DNA of 64,000 nt from Bacteroidota bacterium (GTDB lineage Bacteria > Bacteroidota > Bacteroidia > Flavobacteriales > Flavobacteriaceae): NCBI GenBank assembly GCA_024279425.1, contig JAJRRO010000059.1, positions 1 through 64,000 of the forward strand, given 5' to 3'. Below the pieces are notes generated by a model that saw nothing but the letters and a program-made list of their open reading frames with translations, did no database searches and was not told the DNA's origin. Positions within the stretch are counted from its first letter, which is position 1. Every line of letters begins with the position of its first letter. Position numbers and translations under genes: made by a program. This document shows, one piece after another, positions 44,554 to 51,984 of this stretch.

Positions 44554-45515
44554 TTCGAGAAAAGCTGCACAAAATTCTTCTCAATAGTTTCCAAATACTT
44601 TTTCTTGGCCTTGTCTGAAAGAAAGGATTTGTTTATCATTTCTTTGGCTTTATCCTCTGTGCCTTCAAATTCCTTTACAATTTTTTTAAGTAGCCTTTCA
44701 CTTAATCCAAAACGTTTGCCTAATTCGATAAAATCATCAATTGTATATAAATAAGCTTGACCTCTCGGCAAACTGGTTCTTTCAAGTTCTCTGAACAGAT
44801 TTAATGCAATAGGCGGGTCATTAACATGTAACTTCGTGTTCATTAAATCATATGTAGGAGAAAGTTGCATATCACCATCAGGTGTTTCTAATAAAGAGAA
44901 GTTTTTTAGGTGCGCATCTCCATTACCCGTGAGGAAGTTAAAAATTAGAATTCTAATGAACTCTACCTTATTCAAAGGGGAAAGAACATCTCCAAAATCT
45001 TCATAAGTTTTGGCAATGTACTTGTATCTTCCATTATTGTCCTTCATCGCTTGAAGTACTGAAGCGAAATCTTCTTGATTTAACTTTTCTTCATCTGTGT
45101 TATAATCAAATCTTCTTGTTACATAAACAGGTGTTCCATTAGCAAATTTCATAAAACAACATTCTGCAGTTCTTATACCATATAGTTGTTTCGCTATTTG
45201 CATAGTAACGTGCTCATTGGCAGGAGAATCTGAAGGCAAATCGAATCTCGAAAGTAGTGGTTTAGTTATATATATTGAGTTCTCATTATCAGCAAGGTTC
45301 GGTGATAATTCGGTACCTGTTGCTTTTCCAATAAACCCTTTTGTTTGCACACCTGATATACTGAATCCTGCAGGATAACCATCAATAACTTTCGAAATAT
45401 CCTCCCAATTAAAATTGAGTTGTGGATTGATTTTAGATCTATCAAACAATCTTTTTTCACAAGAGGAACAGAACCCTTTAACATCGTCTTTTAAACAGCC
45501 AAAGCAGTGTCTCAT
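44550..45515 (-). CDS. hipT: HipT-like serine/threonine kinase toxin (HipA C-terminal family)
   Basis: The protein has 321 residues and carries only the kinase part of HipA. The gly-rich loop FSISGVQTKG has Ser52-Ile-Ser54, the SxS autophosphorylation motif known for HipT. Lys85 (YITKPLL), Asp200 and Asn205 (GNGDAHLKNFSLL) and Asp223 (TYDLMNT) are the ATP, catalytic and magnesium residues. An N-terminal four-cysteine knuckle (CFGC, CSSC at 4-19) is an extra, probably a zinc site. HipT-type toxins phosphorylate aminoacyl-tRNA synthetases and stop translation. It is the last gene of a three-gene operon with HipS- and HipB-like genes and overlaps hipS by 1 bp. Confidence 0.88.
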   Translation of the reverse strand: MRHCFGCLKDDVKGFCSSCEKRLFDRSKINPQLNFNWEDISKVIDGYPAGFSISGVQTKGFIGKATGTELSPNLADNENSIYITKPLLSRFDLPSDSPANEHVTMQIAKQLYGIRTAECCFMKFANGTPVYVTRRFDYNTDEEKLNQEDFASVLQAMKDNNGRYKYIAKTYEDFGDVLSPLNKVEFIRILIFNFLTGNGDAHLKNFSLLETPDGDMQLSPTYDLMNTKLHVNDPPIALNLFRELERTSLPRGQAYLYTIDDFIELGKRFGLSERLLKKIVKEFEGTEDKAKEMINKSFLSDKAKKKYLETIEKNFVQLFSN

Positions 45516-45838
45516 TATTCATCAATTTTTTTTACTGTTATTGCTCCTATTGTGTCTTCACCGCACGAGTATACTAATAGTCCCCAATCATCACTGACAT
45601 CAATTCCTAAAGCTTTGGATATTTTTTTTCTGTTTTCTCCTTCACTTAATATTGACTGAAAATAATGGAAGAGTTCTTTTGAATGATATTCCTTTTGACT
45701 TTTCGGCATATTAACGGAAATTGGTCTAGTATTGTCGTCATTTAGAAACGTATCTTCATAAATAAAATGGTACCCTTTATCATCTCTCCAGAGTTCCCCA
45801 GCTTTCTGCTTTCCTTTGTATATGACTTCCAACTTCAT
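45515..45838 (-). CDS. hipS: HipS-like protein (HipA N-terminal subdomain)
   Basis: The protein has 107 residues, equivalent to the small N-terminal subdomain of HipA (WGLLVYSCGEDTIGAITV; MPKSQKEYHSKELFHYFQSI). In HipBST systems this separate protein is the antitoxin that keeps HipT inactive, while HipB augments it. It overlaps hipB by 4 bp and hipT by 1 bp, which ensures that antitoxin is translated first. Confidence 0.85.
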   Translation of the reverse strand: MKLEVIYKGKQKAGELWRDDKGYHFIYEDTFLNDDNTRPISVNMPKSQKEYHSKELFHYFQSILSEGENRKKISKALGIDVSDDWGLLVYSCGEDTIGAITVKKIDE

Positions 45839-46050
45839 TTAACCTGTTTTACTTCGATTTTCATTTCTAAATTAAGGAAGCGAAATATTTCGCTTATTAT
45901 ATCTAATCTTGGATTCGTTTTTCCCAACTCTATATCTGAAATGGTGGTCCTTGAAAGACCTGTATATTCAGATAATTCACCGATAGTTAAGTTTAATACT
46001 TTCCTTCTTGCTCTTATAATTTTTCCTAATTCCACCTTATTCATAACCAT
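45835..46050 (-). CDS. hipB: HipB-like XRE-family regulator
   Basis: The protein has 71 residues, almost all helix-turn-helix: ELGKIIRARRKVLNLTIGEL, SEYTGLSRTTISDIELGKT and a short C-terminal strand (MKIEVKQVK) for dimerisation. It should bind the AACCA/TGGTT operators directly upstream and repress the operon. It is the first gene. ATG 46050 lies inside operator 1, so repressor binding covers the translation start region of the DNA. Confidence 0.88.
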   Translation of the reverse strand: MVMNKVELGKIIRARRKVLNLTIGELSEYTGLSRTTISDIELGKTNPRLDIISEIFRFLNLEMKIEVKQVK

Positions 46051-46185
46051 TTATCTGGTTCTTATTTGACAAATATAAGGTTTTTAAAAATAAATGTTAA
46101 CTAATAACCAGTTGTCTTTTCAAAAAGAAACAAAACAATGCTTTTTATCTAGATTGACAGATAATAACCAGAATACTGGTTATTA
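46045..46185 (-). promoter_or_regulatory. HipBST promoter with three operator sites
   Basis: Operator 1 is AACCA-6-TGGTT (46045-46060), overlapping the hipB start codon. A single half-site TAATAACCAG is at 46102-46111. Operator 3 is perfect: TAATAACCAG-AATA-CTGGTTATTA (46162-46185). On the minus strand TATATTTG (46070-46077) fits the TAnnTTTG -7 box. The first site follows the start of transcription and the second lies just upstream of the promoter, so the repressor could bridge them. Confidence 0.75.
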
Positions 46186-46218
46186 AAAACAATGCTCGTA
46201 CTGAAATTAAAGTATATT

Positions 46219-46341
46219 TCAGATGAAACCTATCAGAAGAGTTTCTAACTCAATTTTTCCTTCTTTCCCTTTTTCAGATTCGAGTTTTTCAATTACTCGA
46301 TTGAATAATGTTTTCAGTTCTGAAATTCTTATCTCACTCAT
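46219..46341 (-). pseudogene. Short fragment or 40-residue peptide upstream of hipB
   Basis: The frame encodes 40 residues beginning MSEIRISELKTLFNRVIEKL, charged and helical, and stops after LETLLIGFI. It looks like the N-terminus of a larger protein that has been cut off. It lies between operator 3 and the attC-like palindrome. Real expression is doubtful. Confidence 0.35.
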
Positions 46342-46354
46342 ATCTTAAATTGTA

Positions 46355-46407
46355 GCCAACAGTTCGTGTAAAATGCTTTTTAATGCAATTTTACATAGTG
46401 TTAGGTT
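46355..46407. repeat. attC-like imperfect palindrome
   Basis: The outer ends CCAAC (46355-46359) and GTTAGG (46401-46406) and the inner arms TGTAAAATGC (46367-46376) and GCAATTTTACA (46385-46395) make a long imperfect stem with small bulges and a short loop. The right end GTTAGGT fits the integron core GTTRRRY; the left end AGCCAAC fits RYYYAAC only partly. Such sites mark gene cassettes, and toxin-antitoxin modules are frequent cassette cargo. An ordinary hairpin terminator is the alternative. Confidence 0.4.
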
Positions 46408-46414
46408 ATCGTTA

Positions 46415-46785
46415 TTACTTTATAACGTGTTCCATAAAATACGTTCCATTGAACCTGCAATCTTCCCACTTCTCAGGAGTGTTACTTGCACTAACATAAA
46501 TCGGTGTTTGCAAATTGATTGTTAGAGAATCCCTTGAGAAGCCAATAGCTCCTTTTAAATTACTCTGCTTCCAAGGTGAATTGGTTTTGTCGCGTTCATA
46601 TGTTAATACAATATCCGAGGCATTAATTTCCCCAGTTATCTTGTCCACATATATCCAATGTTGGCTGTCAAATTCATATTTGGAAACATCAAAAGTATGA
46701 ACGTTACCTCTCCCTTCGTTGTGTATTGGAATTTCAATCTCAAAGTTGAATTCATCCGACGTTCTGACTATTACCTCTTCCTTCC
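46415..46785 (-). pseudogene. C-terminal gene fragment of unknown family
   Basis: About 120 residues of family-like sequence (FDVSKYEFDSQHWIYVDKIT, GAIGFSRDSLTINLQTPIYV) end at 46415. The frame can be extended to 46822, but the added residues come from the neighbouring broken propeller gene read in another frame. It therefore appears to be a C-terminal fragment fused to foreign sequence. I do not recognise the family. Confidence 0.4.
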
Positions 46786-46789
46786 CACC

Positions 46790-47612
46790 CTGCCCGTGCA
46801 AAAAAGTAAAGACGGGTGGCATATCTATTCAAAAGGGTGTGGTTAATACAGAGACCGGTATTCTTAAAATCCTTATCGTTTTTTCGTATCTCATCTTCCA
46901 TCTGGCGATAGGATACCAATACATCTTTTTTTCCTGTTTTAATATCTATTTTAAATATCCCATCATTCTGGGGTGTTGGTTCATCTTTTGACCAGTCCAT
47001 TGCGCCTGGGTAACCGGTAACCGCTCGAAGACGGGCAAGTCTTCCGTAATTGATACCCATGAAAAAAGAGCCGTCCCAGGCGACCCCACCATTACCGATA
47101 GGCGTGTCATCATAACGGTATTCCTTGATTCGTTTTTTCTTTTCTATATCATAGAGGACCGTATAGACTTTTCCTGTTTCAACATCTAAATCGTTGAAAA
47201 AGAATTGGGTTTCGGCCGCATTTGGGTTCCAAAAGAACATGGTTCCCTGCTGCGGATTCCATGCATTCGTTTGGTCCAAATAGATAGTTTTATGGTCTCG
47301 CTCAGTATCTAGGATAAATATTCTGGCGGCATCCTTGGGTTCGGGCATACGGTCGATTCGGTCAATTTCAAGACCCAGAATATACCTTCCGCTCTCATTC
47401 CAGGGTATTATACGACATTGGCCTATATAACCAAAGAAGTGGTGTTTCTCACCAAAAGTCAGCTGTTCGATTTCCAAATCAAAGGTTGGTGTTTCTTTGC
47501 GGACACCCGATGAGCATGCCGTCAACAAAATAGCGCACACCGCAATGCTGAAAAAAATCAAGATCGGGATTACTTCGAGTCTTTTGGAGGTATTATTCAA
47601 TTTAATATTCAT
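46790..47612 (-). pseudogene. Truncated TolB/oligogalacturonide-lyase-like propeller lipoprotein
   Basis: A lipoprotein signal (LLTAC, Cys33) is followed by 250 residues of propeller (IIPWNESGRYILGLEI, FWNPNAAETQFFFND, YDIEKKKRIKEY, FKIDIKTGKKDVL), as in oligogalacturonide-lyase-like proteins. The chain reads normally to NRYATRLYFFARAGW and then leaves the family pattern within a few codons (stop at 46752-46754), so perhaps a third is missing. The break adjoins the fragment at 46415-46785 and marks the right border of the toxin-antitoxin region. Confidence 0.6.
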
Positions 47613-47798
47613 TCATCACTTTTTTAATGGTCAATGGCGGTAGTCTGCATATTAACTATATTTCAAGCTCAGAAAATCCCGCATTTGAATTTTCTCTCGG
47701 ATACCTCCCCGAATACATCCCTTTTCAAAATAGGTTATTACACAGTCTGGTGTTTTGCCTATATACGGTAGTATCTTTTAATTATTACATGACTTCTT

Positions 47799-48887
47799 TT
47801 ATACCTTCTTCCTCCTGAACCACCAGATATAAAAACCGGTAAAGGGAAGCGAAGCACCAATTAGAGAAGCAAAAAAGACCAATAGTCTACCGGTCAAGCC
47901 CAATATCGAACCAAAATGCACATCATAAACCAAGCCATTTAATTTGGTAAAAACACTAGCCTCTGCTTGGAGCCCATATTCAAAATTCCCAGTCAACCTT
48001 TCACCAGTGTATCGATCAAAGTATAGATGATCCACACTGTACACTAACTGATTTTTATCAATGATCACCACTTGAATGGGATCATTACTTTTATGCGGAT
48101 TACTGACACGAATATTTCTATCCGGAAATTCTTTGCGAAATCTTGATCCTAATTGCTCCATCAATTGATAATGATTCTTATTGCCCGTTATTTTATTTTC
48201 CGTTGACATTGGAATATCATAGGTTATTGAGTTTTCATCGCCTAATAATCTAAAAGAATTTTTTACCATTTCAAATCCCCAGAAAAGTCCGGTAGCTATT
48301 ATGAATAGCAATATCCAGCTAGCATAAAACCCAATAACATTGTGAAACTTATAATTGAGCACTTTCAGTCTTGCGCTCAAATTGATTCTAAAATGTTCTT
48401 TTATATGGGAATGGTTTAAAGGCCACCATAGCACAATACCTGATAATACCATTACAAGAAACAAAAGGGTACCCCAATGAACGATTTCTCGACCTGTCTC
48501 ACCCAATAATAAATTTCGATGCAAAAATCTCAACGTATTTAACCATCCTTTTTTCATATCCTGAAAGTGGATCAGTTCACCCGTATATGGATTGATGTTG
48601 GCATGATAATAAGTTCCGGGCACATATAGCAGCACTTGAATTGCACGAGACGGACCTCGGTAATAGACGGTCCTAAAGTCAGCATTTGGCAATTCTCGCT
48701 CAATTGTTTCTGTCAACTTTTCTACAGAAACAAAGGGTATATCCTGCGATATCACATTTTCTTTATATATGATGGTAGCTATCTCAGGTGCCCAAGAGTA
48801 AAGTGCCCCACTAAGTGAGGTAACAAAAAACAATATCCCTAGTGGAAGTCCGATCCAAAGATGTATTTTTCTTATCCAATGTTTCAT
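47799..48887 (-). CDS. PepSY-associated TM protein
   Basis: The protein has 362 residues with four membrane segments (residues about 10-33, 133-155, 182-207 and 330-352). The opening RKIHLWIGLPLGILFFVTSLSGALYSW is the PepSY_TM (DUF337) signature, with conserved His residues (H9, H118, H137) that may hold haem. Two periplasmic PepSY regions lie between the segments. Family members reduce or process ferric siderophores and often sit in Fur-controlled loci. A 21-bp palindrome lies 24 bp upstream of the start. There are no siderophore genes in the window. Confidence 0.88.
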   Translation of the reverse strand: MKHWIRKIHLWIGLPLGILFFVTSLSGALYSWAPEIATIIYKENVISQDIPFVSVEKLTETIERELPNADFRTVYYRGPSRAIQVLLYVPGTYYHANINPYTGELIHFQDMKKGWLNTLRFLHRNLLLGETGREIVHWGTLLFLVMVLSGIVLWWPLNHSHIKEHFRINLSARLKVLNYKFHNVIGFYASWILLFIIATGLFWGFEMVKNSFRLLGDENSITYDIPMSTENKITGNKNHYQLMEQLGSRFRKEFPDRNIRVSNPHKSNDPIQVVIIDKNQLVYSVDHLYFDRYTGERLTGNFEYGLQAEASVFTKLNGLVYDVHFGSILGLTGRLLVFFASLIGASLPFTGFYIWWFRRKKV

Positions 48888-48910
48888 ATTTCAAATTGTC
48901 GCTACATAGG

Positions 48911-48931
48911 AATATAATCATTGATTATATT
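48911..48931. promoter_or_regulatory. Perfect 21-bp palindrome upstream of the PepSY gene
   Basis: AATATAATC-ATT-GATTATATT lies 24-44 bp upstream of the PepSY start codon. Length, symmetry and AT-richness resemble metal-regulator boxes of the Fur type, which would suit a siderophore-reductase-like gene. The exact regulator is unknown. Confidence 0.5.
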
Positions 48932-49087
48932 CTCTTTATTGGTCTAAAATAAAGAATTTCTTAAAACCAACTATCCCCGAGGCAACCTATAAGGATATTT
49001 CGCTGGTTTCATACCCAATCGAGTTGAGTACAAGCTTTGCCTAAAAGTCAAAAACTGATCCCGAAGGCTTTCGAGACTATTATTGAG

Positions 49088-49182
49088 ATTCCCGTTCCTG
49101 TATGCCAATAGGCAGGTTCACGGGAATGACATTTTATCGGAAACCCTGCCCGAGGCAGGTGGGCCCGACGCAAGGCATCGGG
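49088..49182. repeat. Cluster of intergenic hairpin repeats
   Basis: There are three stems: ATTCCCGT...ACGGGAAT (49088-49095/49120-49127), CCTGCC-CGA-GGCAGG (49145-49159) and CCCGA...TCGGG (49164-49182). Such CCTGCC/CCCGAT hairpins are common between genes in Flavobacteriia, and a TCCCGAT/ATCGGGA stem also lies in the element at 20233. They fill part of the 800-bp gap between the PepSY gene and the glycosyltransferase. Confidence 0.6.
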
Positions 49183-49234
49183 GAATTCTTTTCAATTAAG
49201 CAATCGTTTTACTTTACTAAAACCTTGGGGCCTT

Positions 49235-49343
49235 AAATAGCTGATGGCGTTTTATCCTTTTATACTTTTCAATATAGCTTAGGTCTTTTAGGACCATCAA
49301 AGGGTTTTGATTTCATTTTTTTCAGAATTGTTTTATTGAACTT
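49235..49343 (-). pseudogene. 3' remnant of a propeller/barrel gene, with flanking direct repeat
   Basis: On the minus strand the last codons read KSKPFDGPKRPKLY-stop, the same ending as the protein at 51985. The 75 bp from 49235 to 49309 match 51951-52025 at about 64 positions, coding tail and downstream DNA alike. Only a few dozen residues survive (SIKTILKKMKSKPF upstream). This is therefore the end of a lost fourth paralogue or a partial duplication. The rest of 49344-49701 is noncoding. Confidence 0.65.
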
Positions 49344-49583
49344 TCAAGAACTGGACTAATGCTTTTCATAGGAGCTAATGGTCACATACCAAAAAGCTAC
49401 CTTTAGGTTTAGTTCAAATAGAGCATACAAGGCACAAGAGTTTTGACAACTTCTTGACAAACCTGATTTCAGGGCTTATTGCATACTCCTTCTATCCCAC
49501 AAAACCCAAAATCACCATTCACGACTTTAGAAGAATAGCATAATCCTTATATTGAACTCACGTCGGGTTAAGTTCTATATCCA

Positions 49584-49639
49584 TTTCCAGTCAATTATAT
49601 CTTGTATGGGTAAATCTTTTTCCCGGCTACAAATGATTT
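49584..49639. repeat. Repeat B, left copy
   Basis: TTTCCAGTCAATT...AATCTTTTT...CCGG...AATGATTT matches 51535-51591 over about three quarters of 57 positions, in the same orientation. The two copies enclose the glycosyltransferase gene, inside the outer pair 49235/51951. Confidence 0.5.
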
Positions 49640-49701
49640 CAAAATAGATGAAATTTACCTGATAAACTGTGTGTTAACTATGCTTCATAGCAACAACCTG
49701 C

Positions 49702-51333
49702 TTACGAAAGTGCCTGCAAGTCGGTTGATAATTTTTTACTTATGTTGTTCCAATCGTACTTTTCGATAGCCACCTTGCGTAATTTATCCTTGTAGGTTTC
49801 ATCAACATAAAGGGCACTTTTTACATGAGTAACAATATCCCTAACTGTTTGGCCGGCATTGGGACTGAGTTTCATTAAATCTACAATTTCAGGTGGAATA
49901 GCGTATGAAACAGAATCAATACTTGCCCCCATCCCCGCAAAATAGGTGCCTATTGGGAAGCAGCCCGAAGCCATTGCCTCTAAAAACACCAATGGCCCGG
50001 CTTCTGCAACAACCGATGGGAAGATGGCCACATCACATGCCGGAAACAGGTAGCGTAGTTCACGGTGTGTAAGGTAACCGGTAAATACAACTCGGTCTTT
50101 ATTTATGTGTTTTTGAGCCTTGTCAAAATAGTTGTCAAGCTCGCCAGTCTTTTCAAGATGGTCGAAATATAGCTGAAACTCTTCTAAGTGTGTGTCACCG
50201 TGTTCTTCCAGCTCCCTGCCCCATTTGATTATATTTTTAACCAGGCCGATATGGTTGTTTTCAAAAGCCCAGATCATAGCTTCAAGCGTCTCTCGCTGTG
50301 GTCCGTGCCCTACTACAATCAGGCGGACATTAGGCTCTACATCCAAAATCTCCGGCATTGCGGCAACGATTGAATGTAATCCCTTATTTGCAATAAGACG
50401 ACCAACAAACAGGATGATTTTCTCATTCTCCCAGTCGATCATTTGAAGCTTTTCTTCTGCATTCTTGTCTGTGAGTTTTGCATTATAAGCTGATGAAGCT
50501 TTTATTGATTCTATCAGTTCGTTCTTTGATATGCCTGTGCTCAACCCTTTTACCAGTCGTTGCGACTGACCCTCAGTTTTCCCCCGTTGTACATCTTTCA
50601 GCAGACTACAAAGTTTGCTGATATTTTCACTTCTGTCGCTGACTTTTACCAGGTTGAAAAGGGAGGTGTTGACTCCCAAATTCAAATCGATCATTTTAGG
50701 GTCAATATCCGGAATCAATGGAAACAAGTTGTTTACCCTGCTCCTGATCTCTTTGCCAATAACGTAAATGCGTTGTGCATCGTTAAAAGCGCTTTCGGCA
50801 TAGTTAAAAAATCGCTTATCTTTTTTCACAGCATATTCAATCGCGCTGCCGTGGGGCATTATTGCATAATGTATATTTTGCAGTTTGGCCACCTGTTGCG
50901 CAACAACCGACATCAATACGGCATGATTGGCTAGAAGGGCATTTATATTGTTCTCAACCACAACCTGTTGCAATGTCTTAACGTTAATCTGTAAATAGTT
51001 ATCAAGTTCTTCGTTGCTAAGGTCAATCATAGGCCGAACATCCGTAAACTCTTCGTATTTGTCGGTAACATATACGGGCAATGTTTTGCCTAACTCCGGC
51101 TTATGCATTATACATCTGCCTGAATAAGGCGATTTACGTTTTAATATTGTTCCCCGATCTCCATTTAAACGATATAGTATTGCTTCGGAGATGAATTCGT
51201 AAATCTCCGGATAGTTTTCCTGGCATACCAAATGGACGGTTTCGCCGTTGTCGCACAAAGATTCAATAATAGAGCGTGTCCATAAATTACTTCCCGAACC
51301 TTCAAGTAGGTAGCCATGTAATATTGCAATCAT
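49702..51333 (-). CDS. GT4-type glycosyltransferase
   Basis: This 543-residue GT-B fold protein has no signal. The N-terminal domain opens AILHGYLLEGSGSNLWTRSI (Gly-rich acceptor loop). The C-terminal domain has ILFVGRLIANKGLHSIVAAM, VVGHGPQRE, VFTGYLTHRELRYLFPACD and VVAEAGPLVFLEAMASG (EX7E-type donor site). GT4 enzymes use nucleotide sugars to extend glycans or glycolipids, or make sucrose- or trehalose-like sugars. A long insert (about residues 225-285) is unusual. The gene is unlike its catabolic neighbours, lies between mirrored repeats, and the DNA around it is noncoding for several hundred bases on each side, so it may have been inserted. Confidence 0.87.
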   Translation of the reverse strand: MIAILHGYLLEGSGSNLWTRSIIESLCDNGETVHLVCQENYPEIYEFISEAILYRLNGDRGTILKRKSPYSGRCIMHKPELGKTLPVYVTDKYEEFTDVRPMIDLSNEELDNYLQINVKTLQQVVVENNINALLANHAVLMSVVAQQVAKLQNIHYAIMPHGSAIEYAVKKDKRFFNYAESAFNDAQRIYVIGKEIRSRVNNLFPLIPDIDPKMIDLNLGVNTSLFNLVKVSDRSENISKLCSLLKDVQRGKTEGQSQRLVKGLSTGISKNELIESIKASSAYNAKLTDKNAEEKLQMIDWENEKIILFVGRLIANKGLHSIVAAMPEILDVEPNVRLIVVGHGPQRETLEAMIWAFENNHIGLVKNIIKWGRELEEHGDTHLEEFQLYFDHLEKTGELDNYFDKAQKHINKDRVVFTGYLTHRELRYLFPACDVAIFPSVVAEAGPLVFLEAMASGCFPIGTYFAGMGASIDSVSYAIPPEIVDLMKLSPNAGQTVRDIVTHVKSALYVDETYKDKLRKVAIEKYDWNNISKKLSTDLQALS

Positions 51334-51534
51334 AGTATTATATTTAAATAAGTAATTAAGTAAGATAACCCTACAAATCCCATTAATTTTTATGGCTGTT
51401 GTCTGGTCAAAAAGTAATTTTTCATGAATGTCCTCTCCTGATGAACCGGGATTACTTTTGTTTGAGTTCTAAAAAGTAATCAAAAAAACTCTCGAACAAA
51501 TTTGAGACTGATACTAAATGACTAAAACTTAATC

Positions 51535-51591
51535 TTTCCAGTCAATTCATTTCTCTCATGGTCCAATCTTTTTGCCGGACACTAATGATTT
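51535..51591. repeat. Repeat B, right copy
   Basis: This is the partner of 49584-49639, 202 bp upstream of the glycosyltransferase start. The rest of the 51334-51984 gap has no gene that I can support; direct repeat A (51951-52025) begins at its right end. Confidence 0.5.
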
Positions 51592-51984
51592 TATATAAAC
51601 ATTCATCTTAATAGCACAAAATGGATTACGCTTGTAGAGCCAATCCCTCTTTTGTCAGGAAGTTGTTAAAATAGTGATTATTGGAACTCACAGTCATTTA
51701 CTTACAAACAAATATCATAAAATAAAGATACCTGGCCATTAATATTAATAGAAGTTTTGGGGAAAAATTTCATTAAGTTCAAATGCCTGTTTAAATGCAT
51801 CCAAATGTCTGGTCGAACATCTCAGTTTACCTCGTCGAGACCTTGTTTTATTACCGTTGTGTTTACATAACCTCTCGACTTTAGCCTATCTTGAGGGTGC
51901 CGAAAGGCTTGAGGAGACAGAATAATTGCCTATCCAAAAATTGGCTTTTAAAATAGGGAATGGCGTTTTAACATCTTATGCTTT

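Noticed and set aside
49088-49182. CRISPR-like array
   Set aside because: The repeats are hairpins of different sequence, without regular spacers.
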